Source: Pseudomonas sp. GCEP-101 (lineage in GTDB: Bacteria > Pseudomonadota > Gammaproteobacteria > Pseudomonadales > Pseudomonadaceae). From it: 64,000 nt of DNA. The translations under genes and the position numbers were made by a program. The notes under the pieces were generated by a model. The model was given only the letters and a program-made list of their open reading frames with translations. It was not told where the DNA came from and searched no databases. Location: contig NZ_CP104011.1 of NCBI RefSeq assembly GCF_025133575.1, positions 2,887,483 through 2,951,482 of the forward strand, read 5' to 3'. Shown here piece by piece: positions 17,299 to 27,705 of this stretch (within the stretch, counting starts at the first letter, position 1; every line of letters begins with the position of its first letter).

Positions 17299-19341
17299 AT
17301 GCGTTATTCGTCGCTTGTGGACAGGATGGTCGGACCCGGCGTTGCCGCCTGGGACATTCACTACGCCGCCATCGCCGCCCAGCGTGCCGGCCGCGACGTT
17401 ATCGTGCTCAGCGTCGGCGACCCCGATTTCGCAACTCCGGACTTCATCACCGAGGCCGCCGTTTCCGCCTTGCGCGACGGCGACACCCATTACAGTGATG
17501 TAGCTGGCAAACCCGCTTTGCGCCAGGCGATAGCCGCCCTGCATGAGCGGCGTTTCGGCCAGCAGGTCGGTGCCGGGAACGTCATCGTCGTCGCCGGGGC
17601 GCAGAACGGCCTGTTCGCCGCCGCGATGTGCCTGCTGGAGAAGGGCGACGAGGTCATCACCTTCGATCCCATCTACGTCACCTACGAAGCCACGCTTAAG
17701 GCCACCGGCGCGGTGCTGGTCGGCGTGCCGACCCGCCCGGAAAACGGCTTTCGTCCGCTGGCCGCCGACATTGCCGCGGCCATCACCCCGCGCAGCAAGG
17801 CGATCTTCCTCGCCAACCCGAGCAACCCCACCGGCGTGGTGCTCAGCCGCGACGAGTTGCTCGGTATCGCCGAGCTGGCCCGCGCCCATGATCTCTGGGT
17901 CGTGGTGGACGAGGTCTACGAGGGCCTGACCTTCGAGCGCGAACACCACAGCTTCGCCGCGCTGCCGGGGATGGCCGAGCGCACCCTGAGCATCGGCAGC
18001 CTGTCGAAATCCCACGCCATGACCGGCTGGCGCGCCGGCTGGATCGTCGCCAACGAAACCCTGGTCGGGCACCTGGAAAATCTTGCCCTGAACATGTTCT
18101 ACGGCCTGCCGGGTTTCGTGCAGGAGGCGGCGCTCGCGGCGGTGCAACGCCACGACGAGGTGGTGGCGGCGATGCGCGAGATCTACCGGCGCCGACGTGA
18201 CCTGGTGGTCGCCGCGCTGAGCGATTGCCCGCGCTTGAGGGTGCTGTCGCCCGAAGCCGGCATGTTCGTCATGGTCGATGTGCGCGCCACCGGCCTCAGT
18301 TCGCTGGAGTTTTCCTGGCAACTGTTCCACGCCACCGGCGTGTCGGTGCTCGACGCGGCGGCCTTCGGCCCGCAGGCGGAGGGCTTCGTGCGGCTGTCGT
18401 TCGGCCTGAGCGACGAGAGCATGGCGGAGGCGTGTGCGCGGATCATCCGCTTCGTCGAATCCCTTCCGGCGAAGGCCAGTAGCGTAGGAGCGGACTCCGT
18501 CCGCGATATCTCACCAACCGCGGCGGGTCGCGGGCGTGGCCCGCTCCTACAAGAGCCGACGCAGCCCACGAACAAGCCGGTCATCGAAGTGCGCGACATC
18601 CACAAGCGCTTCGGTGAGTTCGAGGTGCTCAAGGGCGTGTCGCTGTCGGCGCGCGAGGGCGAGGTGATCTCGCTGATCGGCGCCAGCGGCTCGGGCAAGA
18701 GCACCCTGCTGCGCTGCATCAACATGCTGGAGATTCCCAACCAGGGCTCGGTCACCGTCAGCGGCGAAACCATCGCGCTGACCCGCAACCGTCACGGCGA
18801 GCCGGCGGTGGCCGACCAGAAGCAACTCACCCGCATCCGCTCGCAGCTGGGCATGGTGTTCCAGAGCTTCAACCTGTGGCCGCACCGTACCGTGCTGGAA
18901 AACCTGATCGAGGCGCCGACCTTCGTCCTCCACGAGAGCAAGGCCGAGGCCCGCGAGCGCGCCGAGGCGCTGCTGGAGCGCGTCGGCCTGGCCGAGAAGC
19001 GCCACGAGTACCCGGCCTTCCTCTCCGGTGGCCAGCAGCAGCGCGTGGCCATTGCCCGGGCGCTGGCCGTGCGGCCGAAAGTCATGCTGTTCGACGAGCC
19101 GACCTCGGCGCTGGACCCGGAACTGGTGGGCGAAGTGCTGAAGGTGATCCGCTCGCTGGCCGAAGAGGGGCGCACCATGATCCTGGTGACCCACGAAATG
19201 GCCTTCGCCCGCGATGTGTCCAGCCATGTGGCGTTCCTCCACAAGGGGCTGATCGAGGAGGAGGGCACCGCCGAGGACGTCTTCCAGCGGCCGCGCAGCG
19301 AGCGCTGCCGGCAGTTCGTCAACGCGCACCAGAATCGCTGA
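17299..19341 (+). CDS. Class I aminotransferase fused to polar amino-acid ABC transporter ATPase
   Basis: A 680-residue open frame made of two normally separate proteins. Residues 1-390 are a complete fold-type I PLP aminotransferase: NPSNPTG at 173-179, DEVYEGL at 204-210, PLP Lys237 in [12 protein letters not shown], and an Arg in FVRLSFG. Residues 428-680 are a complete HisP/GlnQ-type ATPase: Walker [10 protein letters not shown] at 461-469, LSGGQQQR at 575-582, Walker B VMLFDEP at 595-601, and the switch His in LVTHEMAFA. The joining stretch, about residues 396-418, is encoded by an inverted REP doublet at 18484-18550. No ATG precedes the ATPase domain, and only a GTG inside its first strand could restart translation. 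The ATG at 17299 follows GGATGAGG. Binding-protein and permease genes follow. The amino-acid substrate is unknown. Confidence 0.85.
   Translation: MRYSSLVDRMVGPGVAAWDIHYAAIAAQRAGRDVIVLSVGDPDFATPDFITEAAVSALRDGDTHYSDVAGKPALRQAIAALHERRFGQQVGAGNVIVVAGAQNGLFAAAMCLLEKGDEVITFDPIYVTYEATLKATGAVLVGVPTRPENGFRPLAADIAAAITPRSKAIFLANPSNPTGVVLSRDELLGIAELARAHDLWVVVDEVYEGLTFEREHHSFAALPGMAERTLSIGSLSKSHAMTGWRAGWIVANETLVGHLENLALNMFYGLPGFVQEAALAAVQRHDEVVAAMREIYRRRRDLVVAALSDCPRLRVLSPEAGMFVMVDVRATGLSSLEFSWQLFHATGVSVLDAAAFGPQAEGFVRLSFGLSDESMAEACARIIRFVESLPAKASSVGADSVRDISPTAAGRGRGPLLQEPTQPTNKPVIEVRDIHKRFGEFEVLKGVSLSAREGEVISLIGASGSGKSTLLRCINMLEIPNQGSVTVSGETIALTRNRHGEPAVADQKQLTRIRSQLGMVFQSFNLWPHRTVLENLIEAPTFVLHESKAEARERAEALLERVGLAEKRHEYPAFLSGGQQQRVAIARALAVRPKVMLFDEPTSALDPELVGEVLKVIRSLAEEGRTMILVTHEMAFARDVSSHVAFLHKGLIEEEGTAEDVFQRPRSERCRQFVNAHQNR
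18484..18550. repeat. REP doublet inside a coding sequence
   Basis: GTAGGAGCGGACTCCGTCCG (with CGA) at 18484-18506 and TCGCGGGCGTGGCCCGCTCC (with TAC) at 18528-18550 form an inverted REP pair. Both are read in frame as the linker between the aminotransferase and the ABC ATPase. Every other REP doublet seen in this window is intergenic. Confidence 0.9.
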
Positions 19342-19409
19342 CCGATGCCGCGCAATCGGCGCATCGATGAGCGTGACCCAACACGACTAAAACAAGGCAG
19401 GGGATCACG

Positions 19410-20195
19410 ATGAACAAGAAAGGTCTGTGCAATCTGATGGTGGGTGCGGCGATGCTGATGGCCGGCGTGGCGAGCGCCCAGGCCGAGACGATCCGCTTCG
19501 CCCTGGCCGCCGAACCCTATCCGCCGTTCTCGCAGAAGCAGCCTGACGGCAGCTGGGTCGGCTTCGAGCCGGACCTGATCCGCAAGGTCTGCACCGAGAT
19601 GAAGGCCACCTGCGAGATCGACGAAGTGGCCTGGGACGGCATCATCCCGGCGCTGCTGGCGAAGAAGATCGACGTGATCTTCAACTCCCTGTCGATCACC
19701 GAGGAGCGCGAGAAGCAGATCGCCTTCAGCCGCCCCTACTACGACACCCCAGTGGCCATCGCCGCGCCGCAGGCGGTGGACGTGCAGGTCAGCCCCGAGG
19801 GCCTGAAGGGCAAGACCATCGGCGTGCAGATCTCCACCGTCAGCTCCAACTACCTGAAGAAGTACTACGAGAAGATCGCCGACGTGCGCTACTACGACAC
19901 CCAGGATTCGGTGAACGCCGACCTGGTGGCCGGGCGCATCGACCTGATGATGGCCGACGGCATCGCCGTGGCGTCCTTCGTCAAATCCCCGGATGCCCAG
20001 GCCGCCGGCATCGTCAACAAGGGCGAGGTGAAGTACGACCCGATCTTCGGGCGCGGCGTCGGTGCCGGCCTGCGCAAGGACGATACGCAGCTGAAGGCGA
20101 AGATGGACGCGGCCATCGGCAAGCTGCTCGCCAGCGATGACTACAAGGCGCTGTCGGACAAGTACTTCGGCATGAGCGTCGCGCCCAAGCAGTGA
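19410..20195 (+). CDS. Polar amino-acid ABC transporter substrate-binding protein
   Basis: A 261-residue family-3 solute-binding protein of the lysine/arginine/ornithine/histidine type. A signal peptide (about residues 1-25, cleavage near ASAQA-E) directs it to the periplasm. IRFALAAEPYPPFSQ, GFEPDLIRKVC and DVIFNSLSITEEREKQIAFSRPYY are characteristic. The start follows GGCAGGGGATC. It is the second gene of the transporter set, 68 bases after the fused ATPase. The ligand cannot be fixed from sequence. The Asp/Glu-rich lobe and TEERE motif favour a cationic or polar amino acid. Confidence 0.9.
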   Translation: MNKKGLCNLMVGAAMLMAGVASAQAETIRFALAAEPYPPFSQKQPDGSWVGFEPDLIRKVCTEMKATCEIDEVAWDGIIPALLAKKIDVIFNSLSITEEREKQIAFSRPYYDTPVAIAAPQAVDVQVSPEGLKGKTIGVQISTVSSNYLKKYYEKIADVRYYDTQDSVNADLVAGRIDLMMADGIAVASFVKSPDAQAAGIVNKGEVKYDPIFGRGVGAGLRKDDTQLKAKMDAAIGKLLASDDYKALSDKYFGMSVAPKQ

Positions 20196-20279
20196 CCCCG
20201 GCGCGAGCCACTCCCGCGCCCGCGCGCCGCTGAACAGGCGCGCGGGTACGACCCTGAGCCTCCCATCCCGGAGACGGCC

Positions 20280-20990
20280 ATGCAAAGCATCTTCGACCTG
20301 ATCGGCTTCGGCCCTACCGGCTGGGGCCCGGCCCTGCTCAAGGGACTGCTGGTGACCCTGCAGATTTCCGTCGGCGCCTTCCTCGTTGGCCTGCTCATCG
20401 GCCTGGCCGCCGCCAGCGCCAAGATCAGCGGGCCGCGGCCATTGGCGGCGCTGGCGCGCGGCTACACCACGCTGTGCCGCGCGGTGCCGGAGCTGCTGCT
20501 GATCCTGCTGCTGTTCTACGTCGGCTCCATGGGCCTGAACCAGTTCTTCGAATGGCTCGGCTACGGCCAGGTGAAGCTCAACGGCATGATGGTGGCCATC
20601 GTCGTGCTGGGCCTGGTGCAGGGCGCCTACGCGTCGGAGATCTTCCGCGGCGCCATCCAGTCGATTCCCTACGGCCAGATCGAAGCGGCGCGCGCCTATG
20701 GCATGCACGGCTTCGGCCTGTTCCGCCGGGTGACCCTGCCGATGATGGCGCCCAACGCCCTGGCGGGCATGGCCAACCTGTGGGTCAACCTGATCAAGGA
20801 CAGCGCGCTGATCAGCGTGGTGGGCACCAACGAGTTGCTCTACACCGCCAAGCAGGCCGCCGGTTCGACCCGCCACTACCTGACCTTCTACCTCACCGCG
20901 GCGGCGCTCTATTACGTGCTCACCGTGCTGTCCAACCTGTTCGCGGGCTACCTGGAGCGGCGTTTCCGCCGCTGGATTCCGGCGGTTTGA
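20280..20990 (+). CDS. Amino-acid ABC transporter permease (HisQ type)
   Basis: A 236-residue inner-membrane permease with about five transmembrane helices. The conserved cytoplasmic loop EAARAYGMHGFGLFRRVTLP contacts the ATPase. The ATG follows CCCGGAGACGGCC. It pairs with the next gene, and the two are probably the heterodimeric channel of the polar amino-acid importer. Confidence 0.92.
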   Translation: MQSIFDLIGFGPTGWGPALLKGLLVTLQISVGAFLVGLLIGLAAASAKISGPRPLAALARGYTTLCRAVPELLLILLLFYVGSMGLNQFFEWLGYGQVKLNGMMVAIVVLGLVQGAYASEIFRGAIQSIPYGQIEAARAYGMHGFGLFRRVTLPMMAPNALAGMANLWVNLIKDSALISVVGTNELLYTAKQAAGSTRHYLTFYLTAAALYYVLTVLSNLFAGYLERRFRRWIPAV

Positions 20991-21003
20991 GCGAGGCGCG
21001 GCA

Positions 21004-21753
21004 ATGAACGAACACTGGCTATTCGTCTACGGTGCCCTGCTGCTCAAGGGCCTGGGCACCACGTTGATCATCCTGCTGATTTCCGCCTCGCTGGGCTTCG
21101 TGCTGGCGCTGGGGGTAGCGCTGGCGCGGATGTCGCGCAACTTCCTGGTCTCGCGCCTGGCGCTGGCGTACACCAGCGTGATCCGTGGCACGCCGCTGCT
21201 GGTGCAGATCTACATCTTCTACTATGGCCTGGGCAGCCTGTTCGCGCAGTTCCCGCTGATCCGCGGCAGCTTCCTCTGGCCCTACCTGCGCGATGGCTTC
21301 TGGTACATCGTCATCGCCCTGGTGCTTTCGGTCGGCGCCTACGTCGGCGAGGTGGTGCGCGGTGGCCTGAAGGCCGTGCCGCGCGGCGAACTGGAGGCCG
21401 CCTCGGCGTTCGGCATGAATCGCACGCTGGTGCTCTACCGGGTGTGGCTGCCACGGGCGATCCGCCTGTTGCTGCCGACCCTGGCGGGGGAGAGCGTGAT
21501 GCTGCTCAAGTCCACCGCGCTGGCCTCCACCATCGCCGTGGTCGACCTGCTCGGCGCCGCCAACGTGGTGCGCGCGCAGACCTTCCAGGTCTACCAGCCG
21601 CTGCTGCTGGTGGCGGCCATCTACATCTGCCTGACCTTCATCATCGAGGCGTTGTTCGCCGTGCTGGAGCGCGCCACGCCGGTGCGCCGCGAGGCGCAGA
21701 AGCCGACGCAGCGCTCATGGCTGGCCAGGCGCCGTGCGAGGACGGCAGTTTGA
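21004..21753 (+). CDS. Amino-acid ABC transporter permease (HisM type)
   Basis: A 249-residue permease of the HisM/GlnP family. Visible features are RGTPLLVQIYIFYYGLG in the early part and the EAA loop LEAASAFGMNRTLVLYRVWLP. It begins 13 bases after the preceding permease and ends the transporter operon. It faces the convergent TetR gene across a 72-base gap with no obvious terminator. Confidence 0.92.
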   Translation: MNEHWLFVYGALLLKGLGTTLIILLISASLGFVLALGVALARMSRNFLVSRLALAYTSVIRGTPLLVQIYIFYYGLGSLFAQFPLIRGSFLWPYLRDGFWYIVIALVLSVGAYVGEVVRGGLKAVPRGELEAASAFGMNRTLVLYRVWLPRAIRLLLPTLAGESVMLLKSTALASTIAVVDLLGAANVVRAQTFQVYQPLLLVAAIYICLTFIIEALFAVLERATPVRREAQKPTQRSWLARRRARTAV

Positions 21754-21825
21754 GATTTCAGGGCTCGCGTGCTGGAGCGGCGCCCAACGGCATCCCACCG
21801 ACGCGCCGCAGATCGTTGCCGTGCC

Positions 21826-22449
21826 TCATGCATAGGCGCCGCGGCGCAGCCCTTCCACCCAGCAGCGGCTGAGTTCTAGGCCGTCGGCGGCGCTGAAGTT
21901 GGTCGGGTTCAGGCACCACTCCAGCCACAGGCCGTCGAGCATGGCGGAGAGGCCGATGGCGGCCAGGCGCGGGCGCGCCACGCTGAAGCCTTCGGCGTGG
22001 GCGAGCTCGCTGATGAGTTTTTCCAGGATGGCGAGGTAGCTGTGGTACCCGCGTTCGTGCGCCTCGTTCACCGGCGGCGAGTGGCGGATCAGGCTCCAGA
22101 ACACCACCCAGGGGCTAAGCAGGTCGGGGTCCAGCACCTGGGGCGAAAAGGAGCCGGTGAGGAAGGCTTCCATGCGCGCGGCCGGGTCGTTGCCGACGGC
22201 GTCGACCTGCTGGTAGAGCGCCTGGGTGACCTCGCTGGCGAGGGTCTCGTAAGCCTGGGCGACCAGCGCGTCGATGCTGCCGAAATGGTGGTTCACCAGG
22301 CCCACGGCGACGCCGGCCTCCTTGGCGATGCGGCGCACCGAGATGCCCGCGTGGCCATCGGCGACCAGGCACTTGAGGCAGGCGCGCACGAGATGGTCGC
22401 GGCGTTCCTCGGGTGTGGCGCGCTGGGCTTTCTGGCGGGGGATATCCAC
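21826..22449 (-). CDS. TetR family regulator (BetI-like)
   Basis: A 207-residue one-component regulator. The amino-terminal helix-turn-helix is GISVRRIAKEAGVAVGLVNHHF, and the carboxy-terminal domain resembles BetI (LDGLWLEWCLNP). It is divergent from the deacylase gene and convergent with the transporter operon, so it is the likely local regulator, probably a repressor relieved by the transported compound or its product. A direct repeat TCCACGGGCG at 22445-22454 and 22522-22531 flanks the divergent promoter region and is a possible binding site. Confidence 0.88.
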   Translation of the reverse strand: MDIPRQKAQRATPEERRDHLVRACLKCLVADGHAGISVRRIAKEAGVAVGLVNHHFGSIDALVAQAYETLASEVTQALYQQVDAVGNDPAARMEAFLTGSFSPQVLDPDLLSPWVVFWSLIRHSPPVNEAHERGYHSYLAILEKLISELAHAEGFSVARPRLAAIGLSAMLDGLWLEWCLNPTNFSAADGLELSRCWVEGLRRGAYA

Positions 22450-22553
22450 GGGCGGTTGTCCTGTGTGGCGGGGCCGGTGTGCGGCGAACGGCTTCGATAC
22501 TAGGAGGCGTGGGGGAAGATTTCCACGGGCGATTCGGACAGAGGAGAGGATGG

Positions 22554-23567
22554 ATGATCGATGACGTATCGTTCAGCGTGCCCGGTGATTCCGGCGCTGA
22601 GCTTCGCGTGCGCGCCTGGCGTATCGACGGCGGCAAGCCGGGGCCGGCGGTGCACCTGCAGGCCGGCGTGCACGCCGATGAAATCGCCGGGATGCTGGTG
22701 CTTCACGAACTGCTGCCGCGCCTGCGCGATGCCGCCTCGCGCGGTGTGCTCAACGGCAGTGTGACGGTGGTGCCGCAGGCCAATCCCCTGGGCACCGGGC
22801 AGTTCCGCCAGGGACGGATTCTCGGCCGACATCACGACGCGACCGCGCGCAATTTCAATCGCGGCTTCATCGCTTCGGCGGCCGCGAGCGGCACGCTGGA
22901 CAACCTCACACTGTGGCAGAAGCGCCTGGCCGAACTGGCCGCGCCGGCGGACATCGTGCTCGACCTGCACACCGACGACGAGGCGCTGCAATACCTGTAC
23001 GTGCACGAGTGCTTCTGGCCCGCCGCCCAGGACCTGGCCGCGGCGCTGCGCGCGGAGCTGGCGATCATCTGGGAAGGCGACGGCGACGGCGCCTTCGAAG
23101 AGGTGGTGATTGCGCCGTGGCTGGCCGAGCAGCGTTTCGCCGGGCGCCTGGTGGCGACGGTGGAACTGCGCGGGCAGGGCGACGTCAGCGATGCGCTGGC
23201 GCAGCAGGATGCCGATGGGCTCTATCGCTTTCTTGGCGCCCGCGGCGTGGTCAGCGACGCGGGGCCGTTGCCGGAGTGGAAAGGTGTCGCCACGCCCATG
23301 GGCTTCATGGAAACCGTGTTCGCCCCGGCGGCGGGCGTGCTGGTGTTCGAGCGGGAGCTGGGCGAGTGGATCGAGGCGGGCGAACGCTTCGCCCGGATCA
23401 TCGCCCGTCCCGGCGATGCCGGCAGCGAGCACATCCTGCGCGCGCCGCAGAGCGGGCTGCTCGCCACCCGCTATCGCGACCGGCTGATCCCCCAGGGCGC
23501 CATCGCCGCCAAGTTGACGGGCGGCACGATGTCCAGCACCTGGAGTTCGGGGGCGCTCGATCCGTGA
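22554..23567 (+). CDS. Succinylglutamate desuccinylase/aspartoacylase family deacylase
   Basis: A 337-residue zinc carboxypeptidase-like (M14-fold) amidohydrolase. The zinc ligands are visible as HADE (in AGVHADEIAG) and the His of VLDLHTDDE. The substrate-binding Arg-Asn is in TARNFNRGF. Relatives remove acyl groups from N-acyl amino acids (AstE, AspA, DoeB). The start at 22554 is preceded by GAGGAGAGG. Context suggests a pathway in which an N-acyl amino acid is imported, deacylated here and transaminated by the fused aminotransferase. That pathway is inference, and the exact substrate is unknown. Confidence 0.85.
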   Translation: MIDDVSFSVPGDSGAELRVRAWRIDGGKPGPAVHLQAGVHADEIAGMLVLHELLPRLRDAASRGVLNGSVTVVPQANPLGTGQFRQGRILGRHHDATARNFNRGFIASAAASGTLDNLTLWQKRLAELAAPADIVLDLHTDDEALQYLYVHECFWPAAQDLAAALRAELAIIWEGDGDGAFEEVVIAPWLAEQRFAGRLVATVELRGQGDVSDALAQQDADGLYRFLGARGVVSDAGPLPEWKGVATPMGFMETVFAPAAGVLVFERELGEWIEAGERFARIIARPGDAGSEHILRAPQSGLLATRYRDRLIPQGAIAAKLTGGTMSSTWSSGALDP

Positions 23568-23579
23568 GGGCTGCTTTTC

Positions 23580-23663
23580 GTAGGAGCGAGCTTGCTCGCG
23601 AACCCAGGCTCCGCGGCAGGGACTGTTCGCGAGCAATAACGACGGCGTCCCCCTCGCTCCTAC
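23580..23663. repeat. REP doublet flanking the RAYT gene, 3' side
   Basis: GTAGGAGCGAGCTTGCTCGC (23580-23599) is followed by an inverted unit at 23625-23663 whose loop is enlarged: GTTCGCGAGCAATAACGAC then GGCGTCCCCCTCGCTCCTAC. The enlarged form recurs exactly, in reverse complement, at 52307-52326. Confidence 0.85.
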
Positions 23664-23674
23664 AAGGCTATACG

Positions 23675-24118
23675 TCACAGCCAGGCGGCGTTCCAGAAGG
23701 GATAGTCTCGAACAGAGCGGACAAGTCCAGCGCGAACGGGATTGGCGACCAGGTAGCGGGCTGCGGTTTTCAGATCTTCGTCACGGCGCAAGGCGTGATC
23801 GTGATAGCCGGATTGCCAGACTTTGCCTGTGCGCTTCAGGGCTCTGTTGAACGAGACGGCAGTGAGGGATTTCAGCTGTTGCATGAAGTCGCTCAATGAG
23901 CCGCTCTCGAGTTGGACCAGGCAATGCAGATGATCTGGCATCAACACCCAGGCGAGGAGTTTGGCGTGTGTCAGCTGGTGAAGCCCGCGGGCGACCGAAC
24001 AGCATGCGTTCCATTGCACGAATAGCGGTTCACGTTGATAGGTAACGGTGGTCACCAGATATATCTGCCCTTCGAGCGAATGACGTCCGTTGCGCAAATG
24101 CTTGCCGTGAAATCCCAT
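23675..24118 (-). CDS. REP-associated tyrosine transposase (RAYT)
   Basis: A 147-residue Y1 transposase of the IS200/IS605 superfamily, REP-associated type. The HUH motif is MPDHLHCLVQ (His63 and His65). The conserved Tyr in ARYLVANPVRAGLV (Tyr122) is at the expected catalytic position. The amino end GQIYLVTTVTYQREPLF is typical of RAYTs. These proteins bind and nick REP hairpins as single strands. The gene sits between two REP doublets (23580-23663 and 24175-24234), the standard REP/RAYT arrangement, and its open frame is intact. I chose the start at 24118. The open frame above it includes the upstream REP and is not coding. Confidence 0.9.
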   Translation of the reverse strand: MGFHGKHLRNGRHSLEGQIYLVTTVTYQREPLFVQWNACCSVARGLHQLTHAKLLAWVLMPDHLHCLVQLESGSLSDFMQQLKSLTAVSFNRALKRTGKVWQSGYHDHALRRDEDLKTAARYLVANPVRAGLVRSVRDYPFWNAAWL

Positions 24119-24174
24119 CGCCAAACCCTCTCGCAAACCAGCGCCAAGGTTTGCAGAGGAGGCAGGGGCTGACT

Positions 24175-24234
24175 GTAGGAGCGAGCTTGCTCGCGAACTT
24201 GCGGGGTCCTGTTCGCGAGCAAGCTCGCTCCTAC
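24175..24234. repeat. REP doublet flanking the RAYT gene, 5' side
   Basis: Inverted pair: GTAGGAGCGAGCTTGCTCGC (with GAAC) at 24175-24198 and its perfect reverse complement at 24211-24234, with a 12-base loop. It sits about 57 bases upstream of the RAYT start. Confidence 0.92.
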
Positions 24235-24256
24235 GAAAAGCAGTGCGGCGCAAATG

Positions 24257-24283
24257 AAAACGCCCGCACAAGGCGGGCGTTTC
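24257..24283. terminator. Rho-independent terminator downstream of prfC
   Basis: AAAACGCCCGC-ACAAG-GCGGGCGTTT: a GC-rich stem with A and T tracts on either side. It is about 15 bases past the prfC stop on the minus strand, and its symmetry means it could also stop transcription from the other direction. Confidence 0.85.
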
Positions 24284-24297
24284 GGTGAGCGGCGAAC

Positions 24298-25881
<1,584 letters not shown>

Positions 25882-25939
25882 GGATGGGTGCCTGGTCGAT
25901 TCGGTGAAGACGGGCGGCAAGCGGCCCGAAAAGCGCGGG

Positions 25940-25945
25940 ATTATA
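25940..25945 (-). promoter_or_regulatory. Candidate -10 element for prfC
   Basis: A perfect TATAAT on the minus strand, about 60 bases upstream of the prfC ATG. I see no matching -35 hexamer 16-18 bases away, because that position falls within the GC-rich hairpin at 25958-25982. Confidence 0.45.
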
Positions 25946-25957
25946 GCGTAAACCGCA

Positions 25958-25982
25958 GCGTCGCCGGCAGACCCGGCGACGC
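25958..25982. terminator. Hairpin downstream of nhaP
   Basis: GCGTCGCCGG-CAGAC-CCGGCGACGC, a perfect 10-base stem located 27 bases after the nhaP stop on the minus strand. It lacks a run of T, so termination strength is uncertain. Confidence 0.5.
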
Positions 25983-26009
25983 AAGGCTTGCGGACCCTGT
26001 CGGGCGCCG

Positions 26010-27281
26010 TCAGTGCTGGCTGTCGGCGGCCGGCTCGGTGCCCTGGTAGAGGCGCCGCACGAGGGGGCCGATGGACAGGCCCTGGAACAGGATGGACACC
26101 AGCACCACGACGTAGGTCAGGCTGAGGATCAGGTCGCGCTGCTCGCCCAGGGGCAGGGACAGCGCCAGTGCCACCGACACGCCGCCGCGCAGGCCGCCCC
26201 AGACGAGGATGCGGATGGTGCCGGCGGGCACCTGGCGGCGGCCGTTCTCCCGCTGGCGCAGCACTAGGATGGCCGGGGCCACGGTGAGCAGGCGCGAGAT
26301 CAGCACCGCGCCGCCGAGGGCGAAGGCGGCCACCACGTGCAGCCAGTTGAACGGCAGCAGGAGCAGCTCCAGGCCGATCAGGGCGAACAGCAGGGCGTTG
26401 AGGATCTCGTCGATCAGCTCCCAGAACTTGTCGATGTAGCGCCGCGTCTCGTCGGACATGGCGTAGTGGCGCGCCTGGTTGCCGATGATCAGGCCGGCCA
26501 CCACCATGGCGATCGGCGCGGACACGTGCAGCCGCGCCGCCAGCGCCGCGCCGCCGATCACCAGGGCCAGGGTGAGCATCACCTCCACCTGGTACTGGTC
26601 GATGCCGCGCATCATCAGGAATACCCCATAGCCCAGCGCCGCGCCGAACAGCACGCCACCGATGGCTTCCTGCACGAACAGCCAGGCGATGGAGGACACG
26701 GTGGGCGTCTCGCCGGCCAGCAGGATGCCCAGCAGGATGGTGAACACCACCACGGCGGTGCCGTCGTTGAACAGCGACTCGCCGACGATGGTGGTGGCCA
26801 GCGGCTTGGGCGCGCCGGCGGACTTGAGGATGCCCAGCACGGCGATGGGGTCGGTGGGCGAGATCAGTGCGCCGAACAGCAGGCAGTAGATGAAGTCCAC
26901 GTGCCAGCCGAACAGGGCGAAGGTGTAGTACGCCAGGTAGCCGATCACGGTGGTGGCGATCAGCACGCCGAAGGTGGCCAGCAGGCCGATGGGCCACTTG
27001 TAGTTGCGCAGGTCGGCGAGGTTCACGTGCAGCGCGCCGGCGAACAGCAGGGCGGGCAGGAACCAGGTCATCAGCACGTCGGAGAAGTCGATGCGGCTGA
27101 TGATCTGCTGCATCTCGACCTCCAGCACCGGATAGCCCAAGAGCGACATGCCCTGGGCGATGAAGGAGAACACCAGGGCGGTGGCCATGACGCCGATGGT
27201 CGGCGGCAGGCGGATGAAGCGGTAGTTGACGTAGGTGAGCAGGGTGGTCAGCGCGATGAACGCCGCGGCCAGATCGAGCAT
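26010..27281 (-). CDS. nhaP: Na+(K+)/H+ antiporter NhaP, CPA1 family
   Basis: A 423-residue inner-membrane cation/proton antiporter with about 12 hydrophobic segments. The CPA1 ion-binding signature is [15 protein letters not shown], and the second conserved region is [15 protein letters not shown]. The start at 27281 follows AAGGAGATT. The open frame continues to 27470 but that part is not hydrophobic. It is divergent from the opuC operon. Its position next to an osmoprotectant transporter is shared with P. aeruginosa as I recall it, and fits a role in salt and pH homeostasis. Confidence 0.93.
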   Translation of the reverse strand: MLDLAAAFIALTTLLTYVNYRFIRLPPTIGVMATALVFSFIAQGMSLLGYPVLEVEMQQIISRIDFSDVLMTWFLPALLFAGALHVNLADLRNYKWPIGLLATFGVLIATTVIGYLAYYTFALFGWHVDFIYCLLFGALISPTDPIAVLGILKSAGAPKPLATTIVGESLFNDGTAVVVFTILLGILLAGETPTVSSIAWLFVQEAIGGVLFGAALGYGVFLMMRGIDQYQVEVMLTLALVIGGAALAARLHVSAPIAMVVAGLIIGNQARHYAMSDETRRYIDKFWELIDEILNALLFALIGLELLLLPFNWLHVVAAFALGGAVLISRLLTVAPAILVLRQRENGRRQVPAGTIRILVWGGLRGGVSVALALSLPLGEQRDLILSLTYVVVLVSILFQGLSIGPLVRRLYQGTEPAADSQH

Positions 27282-27705
27282 GGCGATGAATCTCCTTGGT
27301 AGGCAAGACGCCGGCCCCGAGTGACCTATCCATGGGTCGGGGGCACGCGAAAGGAAGCCCGATGATAACCGCTGGGGGCGGCCGCCGGGCGCATTCGGCG
27401 TTGGGCAAGGCGCGAATGCCGATGGTTCAGCGCCATCCGCGTTTTTTTTGAAAGAAAACGTGTCGCCCACAGCCCCCGGATCACGGGCGCTGCCGCCGAT
27501 TCAGCCGCTGCGCAATGGCAGAAGGATGGCAGTTTTATTGAACGCAACGGCACGCAGGAGGGTCCATCCCTTCGTGTCGGCAATCCGCAAGTGCTTGATT
27601 CCCGTCACCTTTAATCACGGTCCCCACTAGCATTCTGGACGGGATCGAGCGTCAAGTGAGCGTGGCGATGCCAGTCGCCGCGCACCCGAAGGGAGTCCCC
27701 CAACC
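27282..27705. other. Divergent nhaP-opuCD intergenic region
   Basis: About 420 bases without a credible gene. The only notable features are a run of eight T followed by AAAGAAAA near 27441-27458 and an overall lower GC than the flanking genes, as expected for back-to-back promoters of nhaP and the opuC operon. I cannot assign a definite -35/-10 pair or operator. Confidence 0.5.

Noticed and set aside
19410..20195. Assigning the binding protein as HisJ or ArgT
   Set aside because: The family is clear but ligand specificity cannot be read from the sequence, so no gene symbol is given.
18792..20876. A 694-codon minus-strand open frame opposite the ABC ATPase and binding protein
   Set aside because: Antisense shadow with no domain, lying over well-supported transporter genes.
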